Shown: positions 7,758 to 15,200 of the stretch, piece by piece
Position numbering within the stretch: the first letter of the stretch is position 1
Layout: every line of letters begins with the position of its first letter
Assembly: GCA_003224195.1 (NCBI GenBank)
Contig: QHYP01000064.1
Location: forward strand, 12,058 to 28,654
Length of the DNA stretch: 16,597 bases
Direction: 5' to 3'
Source of the DNA: Acidobacteriota bacterium
Lineage (GTDB): Bacteria > Acidobacteriota > Terriglobia > Acidiferrales > UBA7541
Notes under the pieces: model-generated
Seen by the model: only the letters and a program-made list of their open reading frames with translations
What the model was told of the DNA's origin: nothing
Databases searched by the model: none
Program-made: the position numbers and the translations under genes

Positions 7758-7803
7758 CCTGATGTGGAAAACCTGCCGGGCCGTTCGCTCACTCCTTACT
7801 TCC

Positions 7804-7831
7804 TTGCTTCTTTGCCGGGCTTCATTACAAT
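7804..7831 (+). promoter_or_regulatory. Possible second promoter proximal to der
   Basis: TTGCTT (7804-7809), 16 nt, TACAAT (7826-7831): a good -10 box (5 of 6) with a weak -35. It would start transcription near 7838 and give a 70-nt leader, more usual for der than the ~540 nt from the upstream promoter. Confidence 0.35.
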
Positions 7832-7907
7832 CCCCGCGCCATCTTCCCAGGGCACATTGACCGCTTGCGGAGTTTCCCCCGGCTCGTCGGGGCGGTCACA
7901 CTTGAAA

Positions 7908-9347
7908 ATGACGGCGCCAACGCCATCTTTGGTAATCGTCGGACGGCCCAATGTCGGCAAGTCCTCGCTCTTCAATCGCCTCACCGGGACGCGGCGCTCG
8001 ATCGTCACCAACGAGCCCGGCATCACGCGCGACCGCATCTACGGCATAGCCGAATGGCGCGGTCACTCCCTCGAAGTCGTGGACACTGGCGGGATAGTCC
8101 CCGATGACAAAGCTTTAATTCCCCGCGAGATTCTCCGGCAGGCGCGCGTGGCGATCGACAACGCCGCCCTCCTCGTGCTGGTCGTGGACAGCCAGGCCGG
8201 AATTACTCCGCTCGATGAAGAGCTCGCGCGGCTGCTGCGCGCCACCGGCAAGTCCTTCGTCGTCGCCGTCAACAAGGTGGATACACAGCGGCAGGAAGTT
8301 CAGGCGGCGGCCTTTCACGCGCTCGGAGCGCCCGTCTTTCCCATTTCCGCCGAACACGGCTCTGGCGTGGACGACCTGCTCGATTTCGCGCTCGACAGGC
8401 TCGCCACCAAGGGAATCGCCGCTGAAGAAGCGGAAGATGAAGCCGTCGAAGTGGCTATTGTCGGCCGCCCCAACGTCGGCAAATCCACTTTGCTCAACCT
8501 TCTGGCCGGGGAGGAGCGCTCCATCGTCTCGCCGGAACCGGGCACGACCCGCGACACCGTGGACACCGAAGTGCGACACGACGGCCGGCTGTATCGCTTC
8601 GTGGATACCGCGGGCATCCGAAAAAAGGGCAAGACGAAATTGATCGCGGAAAAATTGAGTGTGGTGATGGCGCGAAAGAGTCTCGAACGCGCCCACGTTG
8701 CGCTTCTTGTGGTGGACTCCGCCCAGGGGATTACGCAGGGCGACGCGACCATCGCCGCCTACGCCCAGCGGTCCGGCTGCGGCGTCATCATTGTCATGAA
8801 CAAGTGGGATCTCGCTGTGGAGGCTGCGCAAGCATCGGCGGAGCGAAGCGCAGCCGCCGCCCATCCACGCGAAAAGAAAAAGTCGCCCGCAGAGAAATCG
8901 CCCGCGCCCTTTGACAAGGGCAAGCTGCTCCTCGACTACGAAAAGCTCGTCCGCGAAAAACTGAAGTTTTTGAGCTATGCGCCGGTCACCTTTCTCTCGG
9001 CGAAAACGGGCGAGCGCGTGGAAAAGCTCTATCCTCTCATCCAGCAAGCGGCCGAGGCGCACCGCCGGCGCGTTCCCACTCCGGAATTGAACCGCTGGCT
9101 CAAGCAGGTGGATTTGCAGCGCGGCACGACGCCAAAGGCGCGGCCCGTCAAGATTTACTACATCACGCAGGCCACCACGCGCCCGCCGACGTTTCTCCTT
9201 TTCACCAACCAGAAGCGGCCGCTGCACTTCAGCTATGAGCGGTTTCTCGAAAATCAGCTCCGCGCGAAATTTGATTTCACCGGCACGCCCGTCCGCTTGA
9301 TTCAGCGCCTCCGCAAGCGCGGCGAACGAACAAGAGGGGCCGCATGA
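7908..9347 (+). CDS. der: GTPase Der (EngA), ribosome biogenesis
   Basis: 479 residues from ATG 7908, normal for the family. Der has two tandem GTPase domains and a C-terminal KH-like domain and acts in 50S subunit assembly. Domain 1: P-loop GRPNVGKSS (12-20), switch DTGG (59-62), NKVD (122-125). Domain 2: GRPNVGKST (186-194), DTAGIRKKGK (233-242), NKWD (298-301), then SAKTGERV (364-371). The KH-like domain covers about 385-465. An unusual ~35-residue Ala/Lys/Glu/Pro-rich insert (about 303-338) lies between NKWD and the conserved KLVREKLKFL helix. No clear Shine-Dalgarno site precedes the ATG; a TTG two codons earlier (7902) is an alternative. The long upstream open frame is not Der-like. The stop overlaps an ATG for the next gene (9344-9347). 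Confidence 0.97.
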   Translation: MTAPTPSLVIVGRPNVGKSSLFNRLTGTRRSIVTNEPGITRDRIYGIAEWRGHSLEVVDTGGIVPDDKALIPREILRQARVAIDNAALLVLVVDSQAGITPLDEELARLLRATGKSFVVAVNKVDTQRQEVQAAAFHALGAPVFPISAEHGSGVDDLLDFALDRLATKGIAAEEAEDEAVEVAIVGRPNVGKSTLLNLLAGEERSIVSPEPGTTRDTVDTEVRHDGRLYRFVDTAGIRKKGKTKLIAEKLSVVMARKSLERAHVALLVVDSAQGITQGDATIAAYAQRSGCGVIIVMNKWDLAVEAAQASAERSAAAAHPREKKKSPAEKSPAPFDKGKLLLDYEKLVREKLKFLSYAPVTFLSAKTGERVEKLYPLIQQAAEAHRRRVPTPELNRWLKQVDLQRGTTPKARPVKIYYITQATTRPPTFLLFTNQKRPLHFSYERFLENQLRAKFDFTGTPVRLIQRLRKRGERTRGAA

Positions 9348-9353
9348 CCTCCG

Positions 9354-9381
9354 TTGACATGCGCGCGAATTGGACTAGGAT
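9354..9381 (+). promoter_or_regulatory. Promoter of the merR-type gene at the end of der
   Basis: TTGACA (9354-9359), 16 nt, TAGGAT (9376-9381): perfect -35, 4 of 6 at -10. Transcription would start near 9388, so only the ATG at 9410 would be usable from this transcript. It lies just past the der stop. Confidence 0.55.
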
Positions 9382-9409
9382 GAGTATGTCCCCTCCGGCA
9401 GGCGCATCT

Positions 9410-9787
9410 ATGGCCACGAACGGACAAGCCGCCCAACGAACGCTCGATAAGGAGCTTTACCGCATCGGTGAGGCGAGCCGCATCACGGAAACCAAGCCGT
9501 TTGTTCTGCGCTACTGGGAAACCGAATTCCCCATGCTCCAGCCGGTGAAAAGTCCGAGCGGCCACCGGCTATACCGCCGCGAGGATATCGAGACGGTTCT
9601 CAAAATCAAACGGCTGCTTTACGACGAGGGATTCACGATTGCCGGCGCGCGCCGCCATCTTCGCGAACACAACGGCGCTCCCGAGCATTATGCGCGCGAG
9701 GGCCCGCCGCAGCTCCTCAGCCGGAAAATGCTGCTCGATTTGCGCGACGCGCTGCGCGCTTTCTTGACGCTTCTCGAACAGCGGTGA
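9410..9787 (+). CDS. Short MerR-family transcriptional regulator
   Basis: 125 residues from ATG 9410. The frame is also open from ATG 9344 (147 residues, ATGA overlap with der) and ATG 9386. The 9410 start is preferred because a good promoter (9354-9381) overlaps the longer N-terminus and the DNA-binding domain starts only afterwards. The MerR winged helix is clear: LYRIGEASRITETKPFVLRYW, read as helix-turn-helix IGEASRIT then VLRYWE, followed by SGHRLYRREDIETVL and the KRLLYDEGFTIAGARRHL helix. There is only a short tail (RKMLLDLRDALRAFLTLLEQR region, coiled-coil-like) and no effector or metal-binding domain, so the signal is unknown. Short MerR proteins of this kind next to tRNA-Pro and surE are, as I recall, also found in Geobacter-type genomes. 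The target is not visible here. Confidence 0.88.
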   Translation: MATNGQAAQRTLDKELYRIGEASRITETKPFVLRYWETEFPMLQPVKSPSGHRLYRREDIETVLKIKRLLYDEGFTIAGARRHLREHNGAPEHYAREGPPQLLSRKMLLDLRDALRAFLTLLEQR

Positions 9788-9811
9788 TAGCCTTGAGCCG
9801 TTGTCACGTGT

Positions 9812-9852
9812 GACCGCAAAGCGGTCCATATCTGAGCAACCGCACAGCGGTT
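9812..9852 (+). repeat. Tandem small palindromes upstream of tRNA-Pro
   Basis: GACCGC-AAA-GCGGTC (9812-9826) and AACCGC-ACA-GCGGTT (9838-9852) are two 6-bp hairpins with 3-nt loops, 26 nt apart. They share the core ACCGCA-N-AGCGGT. The first also overlaps a palindrome GTCAC-GT-GTGAC (9803-9814). They end 8 nt before the tRNA and may terminate the merR transcript or steer tRNA 5' processing. Confidence 0.6.
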
Positions 9853-9860
9853 GACGCGGT

Positions 9861-9937
9861 CGGGACGTAGCGCAGCCTGGTAGCGCGCACGCTTGGGGTG
9901 CGTGAGGTCGCTGGTTCAAATCCAGTCGTCCCGACCA
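9861..9937 (+). tRNA. tRNA-Pro (anticodon GGG)
   Basis: A 77-nt cloverleaf. Acceptor stem CGGGACG pairs with CGTCCCG. The D arm is GCGC-AGCCTGGTA-GCGC. The anticodon stem is CACGC/GCGTG with loop TTGGGGT, giving anticodon GGG at 9895-9897. The variable loop is AGGTC, and the T arm is GCTGG-TTCAAAT-CCAGT with one G:U. The discriminator is A and CCA is encoded (9935-9937). It reads CCC and CCU proline codons. It lies between the MerR-type gene and surE, in the same direction. Confidence 0.97.
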
Positions 9938-9969
9938 TACTCCTGAGATCCGCGAGCCGCCAGCTTCTT

Positions 9970-10011
9970 CTCCCGGAAACGCCACCAGGGCTGGTGATTC
10001 CTTCCCGGGAG
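9970..10011 (+). other. Nested hairpin between tRNA-Pro and surE
   Basis: CTCCCGG (9970-9976) pairs with CCGGGAG (10005-10011), enclosing CACCAG/CTGGTG (9983-9988 with 9991-9996). No T tract follows, so it may mark the tRNA 3' trailer or the structured surE leader instead of a terminator. No convincing separate surE promoter was found. Confidence 0.4.
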
Positions 10012-10051
10012 CGCTTCACGTACTCTATTTCTGTATTTATTCGCTGCGAAG

Positions 10052-10813
10052 ATGAGTCACATTCTGCTGACCAACGATGATGGGATCGAAGCTGAAGGGC
10101 TCCGCGAGCTCGCCTCGGCGCTCGAGGGACTCGGCACGGTCAGCGTTGTCGCGCCCAGCCGCGAGCAGAGTGGCAGTGCGCAATCGTTGACGCTGCGTCA
10201 GCCGATCGTTTGCCACACGGCCGGCGAGCGCCGCTGGGCTGTGGACGGCACACCCGCCGACTGCATCATCGTCGCGCTCCACAAGCTGCTCCCTGAACGC
10301 CCCGATCTGGTGATTTCCGGCATCAACCACGGCGGCAATCTTGGCGAGAACGTGTATTACTCGGGCACGGTCGGAGCGGCGCGCGAGGCGGCGATTCACC
10401 ATCTTCCGGCAATGGCCGTATCGCTCGTGTCAAAGAGTGCTGCCCCGCGTTTCGACGCCGCCGCGCGCCTCACGCGCTCCGCCGCCGAGTTGATCCTGCG
10501 CGAAGGACTGCCCGAGCAGGTCCTGCTGAATGTGAACGTGCCCGATCCCTGGGGCGGCGCGGTACGCTTCACGCGCCAATCGCAGAAGATCACGCGCAAT
10601 CAGCTCAGCGAAGGCAAAGATCCCCGCGGGCGCACCTATTTCTGGCTCTTTGAGCAAAAGCTCGACAAGGACGTGGAGCCGGACACGGACTACGCGGCGA
10701 TTTCCGCGCGCGCTGTCTCCATAACGCCCCTGCATCTCGATCCGACACACGCGGAGTCGCTCAATCACCTCTCCCACTGGTCCACGATTCTCGAAAAGGC
10801 GTCTTCCGGTTGA
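10052..10813 (+). CDS. surE: 5'/3'-nucleotidase SurE
   Basis: 253 residues, the usual length. SurE is a divalent-metal-dependent phosphatase that removes phosphate from nucleoside 5'- and 3'-monophosphates, in the cytoplasm, and is linked to stationary-phase survival. Seen here: the N-terminal ILLTNDDGI with the metal-binding NDDG at 8-11, the APSREQSGSAQSLTL block with the metal-binding Ser near 42, WAVDGTPADC, and SGINHGGNLGENVYYSGTVGAA (two short motifs, SGINHGGN and YSGTVGAA). The start ATG has only a weak ribosome-binding site (GCGAAG directly before it). It follows tRNA-Pro by 114 nt and probably shares upstream transcription. No partner such as pcm follows; the next gene is an unrelated oxidase. 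Confidence 0.97.
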   Translation: MSHILLTNDDGIEAEGLRELASALEGLGTVSVVAPSREQSGSAQSLTLRQPIVCHTAGERRWAVDGTPADCIIVALHKLLPERPDLVISGINHGGNLGENVYYSGTVGAAREAAIHHLPAMAVSLVSKSAAPRFDAAARLTRSAAELILREGLPEQVLLNVNVPDPWGGAVRFTRQSQKITRNQLSEGKDPRGRTYFWLFEQKLDKDVEPDTDYAAISARAVSITPLHLDPTHAESLNHLSHWSTILEKASSG

Positions 10814-10883
10814 CGCGGCAGCCGGCCCGGCCGCGCCAAATCCGCTCCGAAATCGCCTGTGACGCGGTATTCTTTTCACCGCC

Positions 10884-10890
10884 GGGGTGG
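10884..10890 (+). promoter_or_regulatory. Shine-Dalgarno site deciding a TTG start
   Basis: GGGGTGG lies 5 nt before TTG 10896. An in-frame TGA immediately precedes that TTG (10893-10895), so no longer start exists. Confidence 0.6.
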
Positions 10891-10895
10891 CCTGA

Positions 10896-12056
10896 TTGGC
10901 GAATCCCTCATCGAACTACGACGTTGCCGTTGTGGGCGCCGGTGTTTTCGGCGCGTGGACTGCCTGGCATCTCGCGCGGCGCCGGAGACGCGTTCTGCTG
11001 GTCGATGCCTACGGTCCGGCGCACGCGCGCGCGAGTTCCGGCGGCGAATCGCGCATCATCCGCATGGGCTATGGGGCAGATGAAATCTACACGCGCTGGG
11101 CCCTGCGCTCGCTCGGCCAGTGGAAGGAATTCTTCACCGCCGTGCAACAACCCCTCTTCCACCAAACTGGCGTTCTCTGGCTCGCTGGGGAAAATGGCAC
11201 ATATCTGAAGCAGAGCCAGGAGACTCTTTGGCGCTGTGGCTTGTCCATTGAGCACATGGACCGAAGCGCGCTCGAACGGCGCTTTCCACAATTCTCCTTC
11301 GAAGGCGTCACCGCAGGCTTCCTGGAACCGCAAAGCGGCGTGCTCATGGCGCGGCGTGCCGTCGTGGCGGTGGTGCAGGACGCTGTGCGCCACGGCGCCG
11401 AGTATCGGGCAGCAGCGATTGAGCCCCCCCGCGGCTCATCGCGTCTCGACGCGATCGCCACGACATCCGGCGACCAATTTTCCGCCGGCGCTTATGTCTT
11501 CGCTTGCGGCGCCTGGCTGGGAAAACTTTTCCCGGAAGTTCTCAGTTCGCGCATCTTTCCCAGCCGGCAGGAAGTGTATTATTTTGGCGTGCCCCGCGGC
11601 GATCTGCGCTTCGCGCCACCCGCCATGCCGACGTGGCTCTTCCAAGCAGACGAGGTGTATGGAATGCCGGATCTGGAGGGCCGCGGCGTGAAGATCGCCG
11701 TGGATCATCATGGCGAGCGCGTCGATCCCGATACGCTGTCGCGCATCGTCTCCGCGCAGTCGGCCGAGCGAATGCGGGCCTACATGGCGAAGCGCTTTCC
11801 CGCGCTTCAAAACGCGCCCGTCGTCGAGACGCGCGTCTGCCAATACGAGAACACTTGGAATGGAGATTTCCTGATTGACCGCCACCCGCGGCACGCAAAC
11901 CTGTGGTTCGCCGGCGGCGGCTCCGGCCACGGCTTCAAGCATGGGCCGGCACTGGGCGAATACCTTGCCAAACTGATTCTGGGAGAAGGCGCGGCACCTG
12001 AGCCGCGCTTCTCTCTAGCTACGAAGTTGACTGTGCAGAAGCGCGCGGTCTTTTGA
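10896..12056 (+). CDS. FAD-dependent amine oxidase, sarcosine oxidase/N-methyltryptophan oxidase family
   Basis: 386 residues, matching monomeric sarcosine oxidase (MSOX) in length. It belongs to the DAO fold: dinucleotide site VVGAGVFGAW (G14, G16, G19) and D37 at the end of strand two for the FAD ribose. Landmarks of MSOX-type enzymes fall at almost identical positions: SRIIR with R53 and R56, K266 (the oxygen-activating lysine position), C315 (the cysteine carrying covalent FAD) followed by Y317, and GHGFK with K348. The expected reaction is oxidation of a secondary N-methylamine with O2, giving formaldehyde and H2O2; the exact substrate is not readable. It starts at TTG with a good ribosome-binding site. 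No catalase or folate gene is adjacent. It ends convergently with the Asp-box protein gene. Confidence 0.92.
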   Translation: MANPSSNYDVAVVGAGVFGAWTAWHLARRRRRVLLVDAYGPAHARASSGGESRIIRMGYGADEIYTRWALRSLGQWKEFFTAVQQPLFHQTGVLWLAGENGTYLKQSQETLWRCGLSIEHMDRSALERRFPQFSFEGVTAGFLEPQSGVLMARRAVVAVVQDAVRHGAEYRAAAIEPPRGSSRLDAIATTSGDQFSAGAYVFACGAWLGKLFPEVLSSRIFPSRQEVYYFGVPRGDLRFAPPAMPTWLFQADEVYGMPDLEGRGVKIAVDHHGERVDPDTLSRIVSAQSAERMRAYMAKRFPALQNAPVVETRVCQYENTWNGDFLIDRHPRHANLWFAGGGSGHGFKHGPALGEYLAKLILGEGAAPEPRFSLATKLTVQKRAVF

Positions 12057-12094
12057 CTTGAACAGACGGCGGCCAATCAATTCTTTGGACAAGG

Positions 12095-12136
12095 CCCGGC
12101 AGTACCGTCGGGAGGATTGCCCGGCATTTACGCCGG
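12095..12136. terminator. Two weak hairpins between convergent genes
   Basis: CCCGGC/GTCGGG (12095-12100 with 12107-12112, one G:U) and CCGGC-ATTTAC-GCCGG (12121-12136) lie in the 158-nt gap between the two stop codons. There is no T tract on either strand; the termination role is inferred from position only. Confidence 0.3.
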
Positions 12137-12214
12137 TCCCACCGATCTCGGGCGCAAAGCGACCCAGGGGCACACGGACCCGAAGACTCTATTCCTTTGG
12201 TCTGCGCCAATAGC

Positions 12215-15200
12215 TCAAGGCGTTTTGACAATAATGTTTGGAATGTTCCGCTCGCGCAGCATGGCATTGAAGGCCGCCACATCCTTGGCGATGAGCTGCT
12301 GAAAATCTTGCTGGTATTGGTCACCCTGTTGTTTCAACTCTTCCTGCACCGCGAGTTGCTGCGTGGTGGGCGGAAAATCGGAGCTGCCTCCTACTTGTGC
12401 GGCCAAGTAGCTGATCTTCTGCAGCAGCATTGGCGCCCATCGAACGTCATCCTGGCCCCTTCCGGTCGCCTTAAGTTGCAACAGTTTCCCTTCGACGCCG
12501 ATCAGTTTGTCCGCGACGTCGTCGGCCGCTTTCCGAACCGCTTTCGAGGTGTCGTCCGTGCCGAGTTCCTTTTCGAAGCCGGCAAGCTGAGCGCGAATGG
12601 ACTCGATTTGATTAAGGCTATCGGCCATCGCGTTCATCTCGTCCCGGAGGGCGGAAAGCAATTTGGTTTGTGATTGGATGTCGCTTTCGGTCCCTGTAGA
12701 ATGCGGATCCTTGAGCACGTTGAGCTTCTGGCTGAACTTCTCCTCGCCGACCGTCAGCGTCACGTTGTAAGTTCCAGGCGGTGCCAGCAACGAAATACGC
12801 CCTACTCCGGGAGCGAGCCGCCAGCCTTCCGGTCCAACGGCGACATCCGGCGCATGCAGCGGACTGGTCTTCAGCTTGATTTCCGTGCTGGGCTCGAACC
12901 GCAGGTCCCACCAGACGCGGTTGATGCCTGGTTTCGCTTCGCACGGCCGAGTGGCAGAGCCCGTCTCTCCGCTTCCGCCCGGACCACCGGGGCCGGCGGC
13001 TGGCCGAGTGCCTTCCGGGCTGGGCGGCCGGCACTCCAGCTCGCGGACTGTTTTGCCGCTCGCGTCGGTGATCGTGATTCGAGCTCGATCCCTCTCGCCG
13101 AGTTTGGACCTGAGATAGAAATTGATGGGAGCACCATAAGGCGGATTGTGCCCCGCGGTGGGATCGTAGAAAACCGCCGCCGGCTGCGAAACGGCCCGGA
13201 AACGGTACGCGTCACGCGGCGCGAATAGGCGGGCATTCGATGCGAGCACCTCCGGTGTCAACTGCTGGAGCGGCGTAAGGTCGTCGAGAATCCAGAACCC
13301 TCGCCCGTAGGTGGCCAGCGCTAGGTCGTGGAAGCGTTCTTGGACGGCAATCCAATAAACGGGCGCGTGCGGCAAGCCGGACTGGAGCGCCTGCCAGTTC
13401 TTCCCGTCGTCGAATGAAACGTAGAGCGCGTTTTCGGTTCCCAGGTACAGCAATCCTTTGCGCACCGGATCCTCCCGGACGCAGTGCGCGTAGCTGAGCA
13501 TGGTGTGGGGAATTCCATTTGTGATCGCCGTCCACGTGCGGCCGTAATCCGACGTCTTGTAAACGAACGGATCGCGGTTATTCATGTGATGGAAATCCAC
13601 GGTGATGTAGGCCGTGCCCGCTTCGTAGCGCGAGGCCTCAATATTGCTCACCGTTCCCCAGTCGGGAAGATTCGGAATATTCTTCGTGACGTTGGTCCAA
13701 TTTTTTCCGCCGTCGCGCGTGATTTGCACGAATCCGTCGTTCGTGCCTGCCCAGATCACACCCGGCTCTTTCGGGGACTCCGCGATGGCGAAAACCGTGC
13801 CCGCATATTCCACGCCGATGTTGTCGGGAGTGAGTCCGCCGGAAATCTGCTGCCGGCTCTTGTCGTTGCGGGTCAGGTCGGGACTGATGATCTGCCAGCT
13901 ATTCCCACCGTCCGTTGTGACGTGGACATACTGGCTGCCCACGTAAACTTTATTGTGATCGTGAGGAGAAATCGTAACCGGGAACTCCCAGTTGAATCGG
14001 TACTTTGTCTCCGCGGCGCTGGCTCCGGAAACATCTTCGGGCCAGACCTCGACCTCGTGCGCCTGGTGATTCCGTTCGTCGAAGCGCGCTATGGCCCCGC
14101 CAACGCTGCCCGCGCCTGTGCCGCTGGACCAGATAATGTTGTTGTCCACCGGATCCGGCGTGGCGAAGCCGCTTTCACTCCCGGCCACCGGATGCCAGAC
14201 ACCGCGCGGGATGGGTCCGCCCAAGCCGGTGGCCCCGCCACCGCCGCCGAAGCCGCCAAACTGTAAGCTGTTGCTCGGACCGCGAAACGAAGGACCGTCC
14301 TGCCGATTTCCGTAAACGAAGTAGGGGATTTGGTTGTCCAGCGTCACATGATAGATCTGAGCGATCGGGAGTTGAATGTGGTCCCAGGTATGGCCCCGAT
14401 TGACGGAGATGCTCACGCCGCCGTCGTTTACAACTGCCATCCGGTCCCCGTTCTTGGGATCAATCCACATCTCGTGATTGTCGCCGCCCGGGCTCGCGGG
14501 CATATTCGTGAGCGTGTGACCGCCGTCAAGCGTCCTCGAGAATGCCGCGGAGAAAAAGTAGGCTTCGTTTTCATTGTCGGGCGCAATTTCTTCGCGGGTG
14601 TAGTAGTGCGTCCGCCCACGGATTTGGCGGTCCGAATTCACCAACTGCCAGTTCTCACCGCCATCGTCGGAGCGCCAGAGTTGACCGCTTTGCGTGGGCT
14701 TGCCGTCCAGGGGAACACCGTCGCCAGTCTCGATTAGGGCGTAGACACGGTTTGAGTCGCGCTGCGCCACGCGGACCGCAATCCTCCCCACAGGCGGCCT
14801 CGGCAGGCCATGGCCTTCGAGGCGTTTCCAAGTGGCGCCGCCGTCGGCCGATTTGAACAAGCCGCTTCCCGGGCCACCACTGGTGCGGCCCCAGGTGTGC
14901 ATCTCGAGCTGCCACATCCCAGCGATAAGGATGCGCGAATTGTTCGGATCCACGGCGAGATCCGCGCAGCCGGTGTTTTCGTCCACAAATAGCGCCTTTT
15001 CCCAATTCTTTCCGCCATCGGCCGTGCGGAAGACGCCGCGCTCCGGCTGCGGGCCATAGGCGTGGCCGAGCGCGCAGGCAAGTACGATATCCGGATTTCG
15101 TGCGTCAATTATGACATTCGCGATGCGACCGGTCCTCTCCAAGCCCATGTGCGCCCAGGTCTTACCTGCGTCCACCGATTTGTAGATCCCATTGCCGACC

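Larger units (their letters stand above)
7365..7907 (+). other. Long non-coding leader before der
   Basis: About 540 nt from the predicted start to the der ATG. The frame in phase with der happens to stay open through it, but the translation is a Pro/Ser/Leu/Arg mixture with no resemblance to Der proteins, so it is treated as non-coding. It holds three degenerate repeat units (7548-7757), a 13-bp direct repeat TTCCGCACTCTTT (7514-7526 and 7567-7579), G-tracts, a possible second promoter at 7804-7831 and a GC hairpin at about 7877-7896. No riboswitch class was recognised. Confidence 0.5.

Noticed and set aside
7401..7907. In-frame 169-codon extension of der
   Set aside because: It is open by chance in phase with der, resembles no Der N-terminus, overlaps repeat units and lacks a ribosome-binding site; the P-loop begins at the usual distance from ATG 7908.
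8115..9227. Long minus-strand frame (370 codons) opposite der
   Set aside because: A shadow of der in GC-rich sequence; der is certain from its motifs on the plus strand.
13484..14266. 260-codon plus-strand frame inside the Asp-box gene
   Set aside because: Antisense to repeated Asp boxes, with no domain and no ribosome-binding site.
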